A DNA stretch of 64,000 nucleotides, taken from assembly GCA_963702925.1 (NCBI GenBank), contig OY969771.1, positions 3,782,001-3,846,000 on the forward strand, given 5' to 3'. Positions 33,246 through 42,220 of the stretch are shown here, one piece after another; the stretch's first letter is position 1, and each line of letters opens with the position of its first letter. The translations under genes and the position numbers were made by a program. Origin of the DNA: CAIKMD01 sp963702925 (GTDB taxonomy: Bacteria; Pseudomonadota; Alphaproteobacteria; ATCC43930; CGMCC-115725). Under the pieces are notes generated by a model. It was given only the letters and a program-made list of their open reading frames with translations. It searched no databases and had not been told where the DNA came from.

Positions 33246-33926
33246 ATGAATTTTCCCACCCTTCCGTCGCCCGACGAGGTCGCGCGCCATTTCGCCACGG
33301 CCTTGCGCGAGTCGCGGCGCCGCGAGCAGCCTTACCGCCACTGGCTGCTCGACAACGTGTTGCCCGAAAGCATGTGCGTCGGGATTCTGACCTTGCCGAT
33401 CGCGCCGCCGATCATCGATGACTGCTATGGCGTGCGCGATAAGCACAACGACAAGAGATGCTTCTTTACCCCCGCGTTGCAAAAGGACTTTCCCGCTTGC
33501 GCCGTGCTGGCCGAGGCGATGCAGCGTCCCGAGCTCGCGCGGCTTTTCCAGGATACCTGCGAGATCGCGGTCGAAGGCGGCTATCTGCGCATGGAATACA
33601 TCCAGGACACGGATGGCGCCTGGCTCGAGCCGCATCGCGACATCAAGGAAAAGCTGTTCTCGATGGTGATCTATCTTTGCACCGGGCCCGAGGCCAAGGA
33701 TTGGGGCACCGACATTTATGACGACCAGCGCCGCTGGGTCGGCAGAAGCTCGGCGACCTTCGATAGCGCCGTGATCTTCGTCGCCGGCCCCAACACCTGG
33801 CACGGCTTCGACAAGCGTCCGATCAAAGGCGTACGCCGTCTGATGGAGATCAACTATGTCCATCCGAGCTGGCGCGACCGCGATCAGCTGAGCTATCCCG
33901 ACCGGCCGATCGTCGTCGCGCGCTAA
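33246..33926 (+). CDS. 2OG-Fe(II) oxygenase superfamily protein, second of a pair
   Basis: A 226-residue protein with SD-like AGAGGAG before the ATG. The active-site set is EPHRDIKEKLFSMVIYL (HxD) and NTWHGFDKRPIKGVRRLMEINYV (distal His and a 2OG-binding Arg). The length equals the upstream oxygenase, but identity is low, so the two have diverged or were separately recruited. Together with the Rid/chorismatase-like protein they form a compact three-gene operon of unknown pathway. Confidence 0.8.
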   Translation: MNFPTLPSPDEVARHFATALRESRRREQPYRHWLLDNVLPESMCVGILTLPIAPPIIDDCYGVRDKHNDKRCFFTPALQKDFPACAVLAEAMQRPELARLFQDTCEIAVEGGYLRMEYIQDTDGAWLEPHRDIKEKLFSMVIYLCTGPEAKDWGTDIYDDQRRWVGRSSATFDSAVIFVAGPNTWHGFDKRPIKGVRRLMEINYVHPSWRDRDQLSYPDRPIVVAR

Positions 33927-34096
33927 CGCGGCGGCGCCCGAAACGCGCCGCTTGCGGCGGCGGCGTGTGGGCGAGCAGGGGAGTTCTCTTCATCAGCGCA
34001 ATGTCCGCGGCGATCGCGCGCGTCATTCGATGCGTGCGTCCATGCGCCAGCGATCGCTGTGGCAAAGCGGTGATCTCGAATACACGTCACGCCCGC

Positions 34097-34110
34097 TTGA
34101 TCTGGATCAA
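34097..34110 (+). promoter_or_regulatory. FNR/FixK box with well-placed -10
   Basis: TTGATCTGGATCAA, perfect TTGAT-N4-ATCAA. A -10-like TATGAC at 34132-34137 is centred 31 bases from the box centre, the class II activator geometry (-41.5). The first small gene starts at 34174. Confidence 0.8.
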
Positions 34111-34173
34111 GAATCTTGGAACCCACCGATCTATGACTTAACCATAATCCAACTTATCCGAGGGAGAGACGGA

Positions 34174-34368
34174 ATGACCGTTACATCCCAAGATTGGTCG
34201 CGGCGAGCAGAACAGGCGCGTCGCCTTGCACGGTTCCTGCCGCGCGGAGATGCGGAAGTCCTTCATCGTTATGCCAAGGAATGCGACGATCGAGTTCGCT
34301 GCCTTTCAAACGCGCGCGCTCATCCGTGGTTCGTCGATTCTCGTCCATCGCACAAAGAGGGTTCTTAA
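34174..34368 (+). CDS. Small protein behind an FNR box, unknown
   Basis: A 64-residue, charged and mostly helical protein (MTVTSQDWSRRAEQARRLARFLPRGDAEVLHRYAKECDDR). SD GGGAGAG precedes the ATG. The pattern 'W..RAE..R.LA..LP.GDAEVL..YA.E.D.' recurs, as far as I recall, in short alphaproteobacterial ORFs. It is the first of three very short genes that probably share the anaerobically activated promoter. Confidence 0.6.
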   Translation: MTVTSQDWSRRAEQARRLARFLPRGDAEVLHRYAKECDDRVRCLSNARAHPWFVDSRPSHKEGS

Positions 34369-34390
34369 TCAGCTCTCGCGGAGGCCCATC

Positions 34391-34582
34391 ATGGCAAGAC
34401 CTGCGGAGTTACGCGATCAGTCGCGCCAGTTTCGACGAGCCGCTGAGCGGGAAACGACACGTGTTCTCAGCCAAGCGCTCATAAGTCACGCGCTTGCCTT
34501 GGATTACCTCGCGGAGAAGATCGAGTGCGAGGAGGCGATAAAAGACTGGCCTATCACGAAGGTGGATATCAGCTCGCGTTAG
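34391..34582 (+). CDS. Small helical protein, unknown
   Basis: A 63-residue protein starting MARPAELRDQSRQFRRAAERETTRVL with GGAGGC upstream of the ATG, then ALISHALALDYLAEKIECEEAI. It is predicted all-helical, Arg/Glu-rich and soluble. It follows the first small gene after 22 bases, so is probably in the same FNR-controlled operon. No family recognised. Confidence 0.55.
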   Translation: MARPAELRDQSRQFRRAAERETTRVLSQALISHALALDYLAEKIECEEAIKDWPITKVDISSR

Positions 34583-34617
34583 CCCGGTGCTACTCTCGAA
34601 CTCGCTATGGCGGAGCG

Positions 34618-34800
34618 ATGCAATTCCTGGTCACGATCCAAGTTGGTGCCAGCGTCATCTATGAGGCCGTGCACGAAGCCCACGGTACGGAACCGGCGCT
34701 GCGTTCCGCCATGGAGGCGGCGCGCAAGGCCCATCCCGGGCAGCCGGTTTATCTATCCCATGTGACGCTGCAACCGATCGAAGGCAGCGCGAGCGACTAA
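34618..34800 (+). CDS. Small protein, unknown
   Basis: A 60-residue protein: MQFLVTIQVGASVIYEAVHEAHGTEPALRSAMEAARKAHPGQPVYLSHVTLQ. The alpha/beta mix and spacing (beta strand, helix, beta strand) are compatible with a tiny compact domain. It is third in the series, 35 bases after the previous gene. No family recognised. Confidence 0.5.
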   Translation: MQFLVTIQVGASVIYEAVHEAHGTEPALRSAMEAARKAHPGQPVYLSHVTLQPIEGSASD

Positions 34801-34859
34801 ATGCACGTGCCGAGAGCGCGCTCGATCGGGACACGATCGAGAAGACAACGCGACGACCG

Positions 34860-36182
34860 CTAAGCGGCGAGGCCGAGCTTGGCGAGAAAGGCGTCGATCT
34901 CGCGATTGAGACGCGATGCTTGGTGCCCGAGTTCCGCCGATGCGTTCAGGACCGCGCTCGCCGTCTCGGCAGTCTCCTTCGAGGCCTCGGCAACGCGGGT
35001 AATGTTGGCGCTGACCTCGCGGTTGGCCAAGGCCGTTTCCTGAATATTGCGCGCGATCTCGCGCGTCGCCATGCCTTGCTGCTCGACCGCGATTGCGATG
35101 GCGCCGGCGATGTTGCTGACTTCGGCGATGGTACGCGCGATCCCGCCGATGGCGTCGACCGCCAGCTTGGTGCTTTGCTCGATCTCGCCGATCTGGCCGG
35201 CGATCTCCTCGGTCGCTTTCTCGGTCTCGTTCGCCAGCGATTTCACTTCCGAAGCGACCACCGCGAAGCCCTTGCCTGCCTCGCCCGCGCGCGCGGCCTC
35301 GATCGTCGCGTTGAGCGCCAGGAGATTGGTCTGGCTCGCGATCGTTTGAATGAGATGCAGCACGTTGCCAATGCGATCGGCTGATTCGGTGAGGCCGTTG
35401 ACGATGCCGACCGAGCGATTGGCCTCTTCGACCGCGCGTTTGGTAATGGAAGAGGATTCGGTCACCTGGCGGCCGATCTCGCCGACCGAGGCGGTGAGCT
35501 CCTCGGCCGCGCTCGCGACCGTCTCGACGCTGGTCGTGGTCTGTTCCGTCGCCGCCGCCACGCCGTTCGATCGGTGGTCGAGATCGTTGGCGGTCTTGTT
35601 CATCACCTCGGCGCTGCTATTGATCTTCGCCGCCGCGTCCGAGACGCCGGTGACGACCTCGCGCACATTCGTTTTGGCGAACTGCGCAAAGTCTTTGACG
35701 TTTTCCTCCATCACGGCGCTGGTGCCGTTGATCGTCTCGGCTACGAAGCGGAACGCTCCCGGCAGGCCGCGCACCAGGACCTTGCGATAATAGAGTCCGG
35801 CGCCGATCGCGCGCATCGAGCCTTGCGCCTCGCGCACGAAGGCGTCGGTGATGTCGAGCAAATGATTGATCGATCTCTGTGTCGTGCCGACGATGCCGTT
35901 TTCGGGAACTTCGGGAATGCGCGCTTCGAGATCGCCTTTCGCCGCGCTCGTGCACACCGCGGCGGCGCGCGCCAGCGTGCGCTCCAAGCGCCGCGATTCG
36001 AGCATCGCGTTCGCGCCCGCGGCGAGCGCCAGCAGATGAAACGCGATCAGCATCGGCGCGGCCAATCCCGGCAACACCGCCAGTCCCGCCGCCTCGATCC
36101 CCAGCGCGGCCAGGAAAATGCCGGTGGAGAGCTTGATGCGCGCGAGCGAGGGGCGGTCAGAGGGAAAAAGAAAATTCATCAT
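34860..36182 (-). CDS. Methyl-accepting chemotaxis protein lacking its own sensor domain
   Basis: A 440-residue protein with two hydrophobic segments near the N-terminus (IFLAALGIEAAGLAVLPGLAAPMLIAFHLLALAAGA), an Aer-like linker and the methyl-accepting signalling domain with hairpin tip QTIASQTNLLALNATIEAARAGEAGKGFAVVASEVKSLA. It overlaps the PAS protein upstream by 26 bases. The pair together equals a classical Aer receptor (PAS, two short helices, signalling domain), so it should relay redox/oxygen signals to CheA. Confidence 0.88.
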   Translation of the reverse strand: MMNFLFPSDRPSLARIKLSTGIFLAALGIEAAGLAVLPGLAAPMLIAFHLLALAAGANAMLESRRLERTLARAAAVCTSAAKGDLEARIPEVPENGIVGTTQRSINHLLDITDAFVREAQGSMRAIGAGLYYRKVLVRGLPGAFRFVAETINGTSAVMEENVKDFAQFAKTNVREVVTGVSDAAAKINSSAEVMNKTANDLDHRSNGVAAATEQTTTSVETVASAAEELTASVGEIGRQVTESSSITKRAVEEANRSVGIVNGLTESADRIGNVLHLIQTIASQTNLLALNATIEAARAGEAGKGFAVVASEVKSLANETEKATEEIAGQIGEIEQSTKLAVDAIGGIARTIAEVSNIAGAIAIAVEQQGMATREIARNIQETALANREVSANITRVAEASKETAETASAVLNASAELGHQASRLNREIDAFLAKLGLAA

Positions 36183-36681
36183 AGCTTACGCCTTTGCTCT
36201 GCAGGTCCGCCAGAAGCCGGTCATAGCTGTCGTTCATGCCGATCTTGCGATCGGCGGCGGCGGCCTCCTGGTCGAGCAGGAGGCGATAATAGGGCGCGAT
36301 CTTGGCGATCTGCGCCGCGTCGGGTTTGCGCCGGTTGGAATGATAGCCGACGATGTTGCCGGCAGCGTCCAGGGTCGGTGTGATATGGGCGAAGACCCAA
36401 TAGTAGTCGCCATTCGCCGCCATATTGAGCACATAGGCGAAGATCTCTTTCTTGGCCTCGATGCGTTCCCACATCAGCTTGAAGACGCAGCGCGGCATAT
36501 CGGGATGGCGGATGATGCTGTGCGGCTGACCCAGCAGGGCCTTTAGCTCGTAGCGCGAGACCCGGAGGAAAACATCGTTCGCGTAGGTGATCCGGCCTTT
36601 GATATCCGTCTTGGAGACGATGATCTCGTTCTCGTCGAACGGACTCTCTTTGCCGGTTGGCGTGATCTTCCGCGCTGACAT
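36157..36681 (-). CDS. Stand-alone Aer-type PAS sensor protein
   Basis: A 174-residue protein with an Aer-like PAS domain: ITYANDVFLRVSRYELKALLGQPHSIIRHPDMPRCVFKLMWERIEAKKEIFAYVLNMAANGDYYWVFAHITP (about residues 30-105), which in Aer binds FAD. A helical tail follows. The 26-bp overlap with the chemoreceptor gene suggests translational coupling and a two-protein aerotaxis receptor. Candidate FAD contacts are conserved, but binding is inferred. Confidence 0.85.
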   Translation of the reverse strand: MSARKITPTGKESPFDENEIIVSKTDIKGRITYANDVFLRVSRYELKALLGQPHSIIRHPDMPRCVFKLMWERIEAKKEIFAYVLNMAANGDYYWVFAHITPTLDAAGNIVGYHSNRRKPDAAQIAKIAPYYRLLLDQEAAAADRKIGMNDSYDRLLADLQSKGVSYDEFSFSL

Positions 36682-37053
36682 AAAGCGGCTCCTGCCGACC
36701 TATTTCGGCAAGTTAAAGATGCTAAACCTTGTTGAAAAGCCGATGAAGATTTGGCCCGGTCATGCCGGGGTGAGGCGCCATGCCGCAGCGTCGGTGCGTC
36801 GCGGCGCCTGCGTCTGCGTGACAATCGCAACGGGCAGGGTTGCGGACGGCTCGAGTTGCGACGACACGCATCGATATTTTCATTGTTGTGACCGCTTCAT
36901 TGAGGCGTTTGGCCGCATGATCGATCGCGCCACTGTCAACGCGGCTTTAGGGACTGACGCTTAAACGGAGCGGACACAATTGATTGCTGTACCAGCCTCT
37001 CTTTGCGCCATTGCGAAAGGGCAGGAATCCGGCGATCGCAACGGAGTCCATTG
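36682..37053. other. Intergenic region between divergent chemotaxis genes
   Basis: About 370 bases between the PAS gene and the next chemoreceptor. No gene, hairpin terminator or convincing FNR box was found. It presumably holds both divergent promoters. Confidence 0.4.
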
Positions 37054-38751
37054 ATGTCTTTTTGGCAAAATTTCAGCATCCGCAGCAAGGTTCTCGCCGC
37101 GTTCGCCGCCGTCTTCCTCGTGACTTTATGCCTCGGTCTCTTCGGCCTTTCGCGCACCGGCGCGGTCAATAACGAGGCGATGGCCATCCGCAACGATTTC
37201 CTGCCGTCCACGATCGCGCTCGGTCAACTCGTCTCGGCCGTCAAGGAAACGCGGATTAAAGAGGCGCGCGTTATCATTTCAGCAATGGATGGCGGCGTGC
37301 CCGTCGATAGCGACGTCAAGGCGTTTCAAACGGCGCAAAGCGCCGGCGACAAGGCTTATGCCGATTATCTTCCGCTCGCGGACGAGACGACCGACGACGC
37401 GCCGTTGATGAAGGCGTTCGCGGCCGATTGGGCCAAATACAAGCAAAGCAGCGCCGCCGTGATGGACAAGCTGGCGAAGAAAGACTTCGATACGATGCTC
37501 AGCCTTTATGAAGGCGACGACCGCACCAACTATTACGACGCGGTCGGAAAGGCCGATGCCGATGCGGCCTTGAACGCGACCGAAGGCAAAAAGGCGGCGG
37601 ATCGCGGCGCGGCGGTTTATGACTCGTCGCGTTTGCTGACCTTCGGCTCCATCTTTCTCGCGGCGTTGCTGTGCACTTCCGCCGGCTGGGCGATCATCGT
37701 CAGCATTGCCGGCCCGATCCGCGCGACCACCACGGCGGTCGATCGTCTTGCCGCGGGCGACTTCCGCGTTGCCGTCACCGGCATCGAGCGCAAGGACGAG
37801 ATCGGCGTGCTGGCGCGGTCGCTCAATGTCTTCAAGGACAATATGAAGGAGGCCGAGCGTCTGCGCGCCGAGCAGGCGGCGGAGCAGAAGCACCAGCTCG
37901 ACCGCGCGAGACGCATCGAGTCCAGCGTCGCGAGCTTCGAGAAGACGGTCGGCGATGCACTTGCCGTCGTCAGCACCTCGGCGGCCGAGCTCGAAATGAC
38001 CGCCAACGCGATGCGCACCACGGCCGAGGAAACCAGCCGCCAGTCGGGCACGGTGGCGGCGGCCTCGGAAGAAGCGACGACCAATGTGCAAACCGTGGCG
38101 TCGGCGACGGAAGAGCTGTCTTCCTCGATCAAGGAGATCACCCAGCAGGTCGGGGAATCGACGCGGATCGTCGGCGAAAGCGCGCGCCAAGCCGCGGACA
38201 CCAACACCCGCGTCCAAAGGCTGAAGGAATTGGTCGAGAAAATCGACACGGTGGTGAGCCTGATCAACGATATTGCGAGCCAAACCAATCTTCTCGCGCT
38301 CAACGCCACCATCGAGGCGGCGCGCGCGGGCGAAGCGGGCAAGGGGTTCGCGGTGGTGGCGTCAGAGGTGAAGGCCCTGGCGACGCAAACCGCCAAGGCG
38401 ACCGAAGAGATCACGGCGCAGATCAGCGGCATCCAGGCCGAGACCGATCAATCCGTGCAATCGATCGAGGCGATCACGCACACCATCGGCAAAGTCAACG
38501 ACATCGCGACCAGCATCGCCGCCGCGGTCGAGGAACAAGGTTCCGCGACGCAGGAAATCGCGCGCTCGGTCGCGCAGGCGGCGCAAGGCACCACCGAAGT
38601 CTCGGCGACGATCGTCGGCGTCAGCGAAGCCTCGAAGCAGACCGGCGCCGCGGCGGCGCAGGTTCTGAGCGCGGCCAAAGAGCTGAGCGCCAATCGCACG
38701 CGTTTGAGCGACGAGGTTGCGCGCTTCCTGAAGGACGTGCGCGCCGCCTAG
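37054..38751 (+). CDS. Methyl-accepting chemotaxis protein with four-helix-bundle sensor
   Basis: A 565-residue protein from the ATG at 37054. TM1 (VLAAFAAVFLVTLCLGLFGL), a periplasmic helical-bundle sensor of the 4HB/CHASE3-like type (to about residue 185), TM2 (GSIFLAALLCTSAGWAIIVSI), HAMP (AGPIRATTTAVDRLAAGDF..V) and the signalling tip INDIASQTNLLALNATIEAARAGEAGKGFAVVASEVKALA. No C-terminal CheR-docking pentapeptide is seen. The ligand is unknown. Confidence 0.9.
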   Translation: MSFWQNFSIRSKVLAAFAAVFLVTLCLGLFGLSRTGAVNNEAMAIRNDFLPSTIALGQLVSAVKETRIKEARVIISAMDGGVPVDSDVKAFQTAQSAGDKAYADYLPLADETTDDAPLMKAFAADWAKYKQSSAAVMDKLAKKDFDTMLSLYEGDDRTNYYDAVGKADADAALNATEGKKAADRGAAVYDSSRLLTFGSIFLAALLCTSAGWAIIVSIAGPIRATTTAVDRLAAGDFRVAVTGIERKDEIGVLARSLNVFKDNMKEAERLRAEQAAEQKHQLDRARRIESSVASFEKTVGDALAVVSTSAAELEMTANAMRTTAEETSRQSGTVAAASEEATTNVQTVASATEELSSSIKEITQQVGESTRIVGESARQAADTNTRVQRLKELVEKIDTVVSLINDIASQTNLLALNATIEAARAGEAGKGFAVVASEVKALATQTAKATEEITAQISGIQAETDQSVQSIEAITHTIGKVNDIATSIAAAVEEQGSATQEIARSVAQAAQGTTEVSATIVGVSEASKQTGAAAAQVLSAAKELSANRTRLSDEVARFLKDVRAA

Positions 38752-38761
38752 CGGCGCTCGC

Positions 38762-40603
38762 CTATTGCAGCGCCTTGAGCTTGTCGTCGGCCCGCCGCAA
38801 GCGGAACGACAGGATGCGCACAAGGTTGGAATAGACCAGGTTCAGCCCGGCGGGGTGCTGCAAGCCGAAGCGCTCGAGCGCGTCGAGCCGTAGCACGTAG
38901 CAGGTGATGTCGGTATCCGCCTTGACGCCGGCCGAGCGCGGCTTGGCGTCGAACGGCGCCATTTCGCCGAAGGTCGCGCCGGCGCTGATGCCGGCAAGGC
39001 GCAGCGCGGGGCCGCCGCTCGGAGTCACGAAGATGCTCGCCATTCCCGCGGCCAGGAAATAGATCCGGTCGGCCTGGTCGCCTTCGTGAAACACGACCGC
39101 GCCCGCCGGAAAATGGGTCGTCTCCACAAGATCGCTCAACGCCGCCAGATAGGATGGCGGCATTCCCGCGAAGATATCGAGCTGTGCCAAGCTCAACGCC
39201 GCCCCGTCTTCCGGCGGCCGCGCGGTGTCCGAGAGAAGGCGGTCCTCCGCCCATTCCAACGCATCGTCGAGCGCGGCAAAAAAGTTTTCCCGCGCGACGC
39301 CGGCCTGGACGAGGCGCTTGCGCTGCTCGCTGCCATCGCCGAGCCCCGCCAGCACCATGGCGCGCCCAAGCTTCGCCTGAGTCTCGACGGTCTGATCGAT
39401 CAGCGCGGCGGCGGCGCTGCCGATGCGCCACACATGCTTGCAATCGAGAATGATGAAGCGGGTCGGCGAAGCATCGTCGACGATGCGGCGGATCAATTGC
39501 TCGGCCGATGCCAGGATCAGATCGCCTTGCAGCTCGTAAACCGCGATCTTGCCGCCCGCGGCGGCAAGCAGGGTGCGGTCCGCGCCGCTGCGGATGCGCT
39601 CCGAGCTGACCTTGTCGCCGCGATAGCACCGCGCGACCGCCGAGCGCACGGCGTTGGGCGCGTCGAACATATGGAGGCCGAAGCCCTCGGACAGGTCTTC
39701 GCAGATCTTGATGCCGCGCAGGCTGTTGCCGTGCTCGTCGAGCGGCGGCGAGAAGGTGCCGATGCCGAGCTGGCCGGGCAAGACCGCGACGATGCCGCCG
39801 CCGACGCCGCTTTTGGCGGGCAGGCCGACGCGGTAAAGCCACTCGCCGGCGTAATCATACATGCCGCAGCTGCTCATCACCGCGATCACGTATTTGACCA
39901 GCTTCTCGTCGAGCGCGCGTTCGCCGGTGACCGGGTTGAGTCCGCCATTGGCCAAGGTCGCGGCCATCATGCCGAGATCGCGCGCCGTCACCAGGATCGA
40001 GCATTGCCGGAAGTAAAGGTCGAGATGCTCGTCCACCGGCTCGCCGATCATGCCGAAATTCAATTCGAGATGCGCGATCGCGCGGTTGCGATGGCCGGTC
40101 GCCCTCTCGGAGCGGAACACCGCGTCATCGACGCTCAAGCGTCGACCGGCGAAGCGTTCCATGAAGCCGATGATGCGCGCAAAGCGCTGCTCCGGCCCAT
40201 CGCCTGTGACGAGCGCGGTCGTGGCGATCGCGCCGGTATTGACCATGGGATTGAGCGGCCGGTTGCGGTGCTCGTCGAAGACGATGGAGTTGAAGGCCTC
40301 GCCGCTGGGCTCGACCCCCACCTTGGTCAAAACGAAATCGCGCCCATGATCCTCCAAGGCCAAACCGAAGACGAAAGCCTTCGAGATCGACTGAATGGTG
40401 AAGGCGACGTCGCAATCGCCGACCGAATAGGATTTGCCGTCGGCGGCAACTAGGCAAATCCCGAAATGACCGGGATCGGCCTTGCTCAATTCGGGAATGT
40501 AGGAAGCGACCGCGCCGTCGGCGAGATTCTTGTAACGCCCATGCAGCGCGCTCAGCCAGGTCTCGATCGGCGATATCGGGGTTAGCGTCGAATCCCCTCC
40601 CAT
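38762..40603 (-). CDS. glsA: Glutaminase fused to STAS and cyclic-nucleotide-binding domains
   Basis: A 613-residue protein from the ATG at 40603 (GGAGAAG upstream). Residues about 1-310 are a beta-lactamase-fold glutaminase with the nucleophile in FTIQSISKAF (SxxK), PLNPMVNTGAI, and SGVGGGI. About 345-460 is a STAS domain (LILASAEQLIRRIVDD, FIILDCKHVWRIGSAAAALI). About 480-610 is a cNMP-binding domain (FPAGAVVFHEGDQADRIYFLAAGMASI, TFGEMAPFDAKPRSA). Glutaminase makes glutamate plus ammonia; the added domains suggest nucleotide and partner control. Fusions of this order occur elsewhere. Confidence 0.9.
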   Translation of the reverse strand: MGGDSTLTPISPIETWLSALHGRYKNLADGAVASYIPELSKADPGHFGICLVAADGKSYSVGDCDVAFTIQSISKAFVFGLALEDHGRDFVLTKVGVEPSGEAFNSIVFDEHRNRPLNPMVNTGAIATTALVTGDGPEQRFARIIGFMERFAGRRLSVDDAVFRSERATGHRNRAIAHLELNFGMIGEPVDEHLDLYFRQCSILVTARDLGMMAATLANGGLNPVTGERALDEKLVKYVIAVMSSCGMYDYAGEWLYRVGLPAKSGVGGGIVAVLPGQLGIGTFSPPLDEHGNSLRGIKICEDLSEGFGLHMFDAPNAVRSAVARCYRGDKVSSERIRSGADRTLLAAAGGKIAVYELQGDLILASAEQLIRRIVDDASPTRFIILDCKHVWRIGSAAAALIDQTVETQAKLGRAMVLAGLGDGSEQRKRLVQAGVARENFFAALDDALEWAEDRLLSDTARPPEDGAALSLAQLDIFAGMPPSYLAALSDLVETTHFPAGAVVFHEGDQADRIYFLAAGMASIFVTPSGGPALRLAGISAGATFGEMAPFDAKPRSAGVKADTDITCYVLRLDALERFGLQHPAGLNLVYSNLVRILSFRLRRADDKLKALQ

Positions 40604-40826
40604 GTTCTTCTCCACGCGCGCATCGTCATGGCCCGTGGCGGGAGGCGAGGATCGCGGCCTCGCGTTTTTCTCCGACCGGGCGGTGCCGGTAAAGGAGCAA
40701 GAAGCGTGCCGCCAACCCGGTTCCGTGTCTATGCTGTCGATGCGAGGAGTCGCCTGCGCAAAGAAGCGCCATGGCGCCGACAAAAGAGGCGCTGGCCGAT
40801 ACGGCGCGGTGCGTCTGCCCGCTTTC

Positions 40827-40982
40827 CTAGAAAGGCAGGTTGACCTTTACCCTGCCGCTGGCGCCGTTATCCGAGGCGCCGCTGCGCACCGAGCCGGTGG
40901 TGCCGCATGACGTCAGCGCGGCCAACATCGCGGTGACGATCACCGCGAGGATCGGGCCTTTATATCGGCGGCGCGCAAGCAT
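40827..40982 (-). CDS. Very small lipoprotein
   Basis: A 51-residue protein from the ATG at 40982. MLARRRYKGPILAVIVTAMLAALTSC is a lipoprotein signal with lipobox LTSC, leaving a mature peptide of about 26 residues rich in Gly/Ser/Asn (GTTGSVRSGASDNGASGRVKVNLPF). It lies 7 bases downstream of the substrate-binding gene on the same strand, so it may be co-transcribed. Confidence 0.5.
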   Translation of the reverse strand: MLARRRYKGPILAVIVTAMLAALTSCGTTGSVRSGASDNGASGRVKVNLPF

Positions 40983-40989
40983 GGGCCGA

Positions 40990-42018
40990 TCAATGTTCCG
41001 GGAGCGGCACCACGTAGCGCGTGTCGATGATCTTCTCGCCATCGACCTCGGGTTTCACCATGCCTTGCGCTTTGTACCAGGCGATCTGGTGCAGCACGTC
41101 CTTCACCTCGAGCCGCGCCTGAGGATCGCAATAGGGCAAAGCGAGCTTGATCGTGTCGGGCGGCAAGCCGGTATATTTGCTGAGGATCGCGATGGTGTCG
41201 GGCGCGCCCGGCCCCATTGCCGGCTTGTCGTCGGCGCCGGCAAAAGCGTCGTGGCATTCCTTCGTGGCATCGCGCCAAGCGCGCAAGAAATGCTCGACCG
41301 TGTCGCGATGGTCGTTGGCGGTCGCGCTCGCCGTGAACACGGAACCGAACTCCCACGGCGTTTCGTCGCCGACCCAGCCGAGGATTTTGGCTTCGCCGCG
41401 TTGATCGAGCGGCAAGGCCGCCGTCGCCGTCATGATCGCGACGTCCGCCTGGCCGCCGGTGATGGCCGACGCCATGTTGCCGATCGATTGCAAGGGCAGA
41501 ACGCGGATCGTCTTGAGATCGAAGCCATATTTTTCGCCGAGCATGCCCAGCGCGTAATGCGGCGGCGAGCCGATCTGGGAAATCGCGACCGAGTGGCCGG
41601 GAAAATCCTTCAGCGACGTAAAGCCTTTGGCATAGGCCTCGTTCGACACGATGTAGCTTTGATTGTGAAAGCCCGGCGCCTCGCGCGCATAGCCGCCGGC
41701 GATGATCTTGAGCGCGCCTTGGCCGGCGAGGCCGTAAAAGCCGGCGGCAAAGCCGGTGACGCCGAAATCCACCGCGCCCGAGGCCACGGCGACGGCAATC
41801 GGCTGCGAGGCATCGAAATAGGTCAGCTCCGCGGGAACACCGTCGGCCGCGAAATAGCCTTTCTCTTGCGCGATGAAAACCGCGGCGGCGCCGGTGACTT
41901 TCAAGACGCCGATCTTGATGGCATCGGCCTTGGCGTTGGCGCCGAAGCAGAGAAGCGCGGCGAGAGCGACGGCGGCGTGGCGCCAGGGGCGAGCGATGGT
42001 CTGCGGCATGCAAAGCAC
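40990..42018 (-). CDS. ABC transporter substrate-binding protein (NitT/TauA type)
   Basis: About 342 residues from the GTG at 42018, preferred because GGAG lies 7 bases upstream; the ATG at 42009 is an alternative. Signal AAVALAALLCFGANAKADA; then IKIGVLKVTGAAAVFIAQEKGYFAADGV, VASGAVDFGVTGFAAGFYGLAG, SVAISQIGSPPHYALGM and a C-terminal KDVLHQIAWYKAQGMVKPEV. It is a distant relative of the other two binding proteins in the window. No permease or ATPase is next to it. The ligand is unknown. Confidence 0.82.
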   Translation of the reverse strand: MLCMPQTIARPWRHAAVALAALLCFGANAKADAIKIGVLKVTGAAAVFIAQEKGYFAADGVPAELTYFDASQPIAVAVASGAVDFGVTGFAAGFYGLAGQGALKIIAGGYAREAPGFHNQSYIVSNEAYAKGFTSLKDFPGHSVAISQIGSPPHYALGMLGEKYGFDLKTIRVLPLQSIGNMASAITGGQADVAIMTATAALPLDQRGEAKILGWVGDETPWEFGSVFTASATANDHRDTVEHFLRAWRDATKECHDAFAGADDKPAMGPGAPDTIAILSKYTGLPPDTIKLALPYCDPQARLEVKDVLHQIAWYKAQGMVKPEVDGEKIIDTRYVVPLPEH

Positions 42019-42220
42019 GGGACATCTCCAAAAAAACGCTTGCGAAGACTGCCCGACTAAACGTCCGCTTCCGGCTTCCCCCTGAACACGCTTATTGACG
42101 CATGGCGGCGCAATGGATTCAAGGGTCACGATAAGGGCGCGGCAGGCTTGTGCCGGAAGCCGATAGCGGGCACGATCGGTGCAAAGCCGCGTCGGCGGCG
42201 TGCACAAAAGGGAGGCTTCC

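Noticed and set aside
33839..33852. CTGATGGAGATCAA resembling an FNR box
   Set aside because: It lies inside the second oxygenase coding sequence and has a mismatch; probably chance.
39086..40453. 455-codon plus-strand frame opposite the glutaminase
   Set aside because: Arg/Asp/His-rich antisense shadow.
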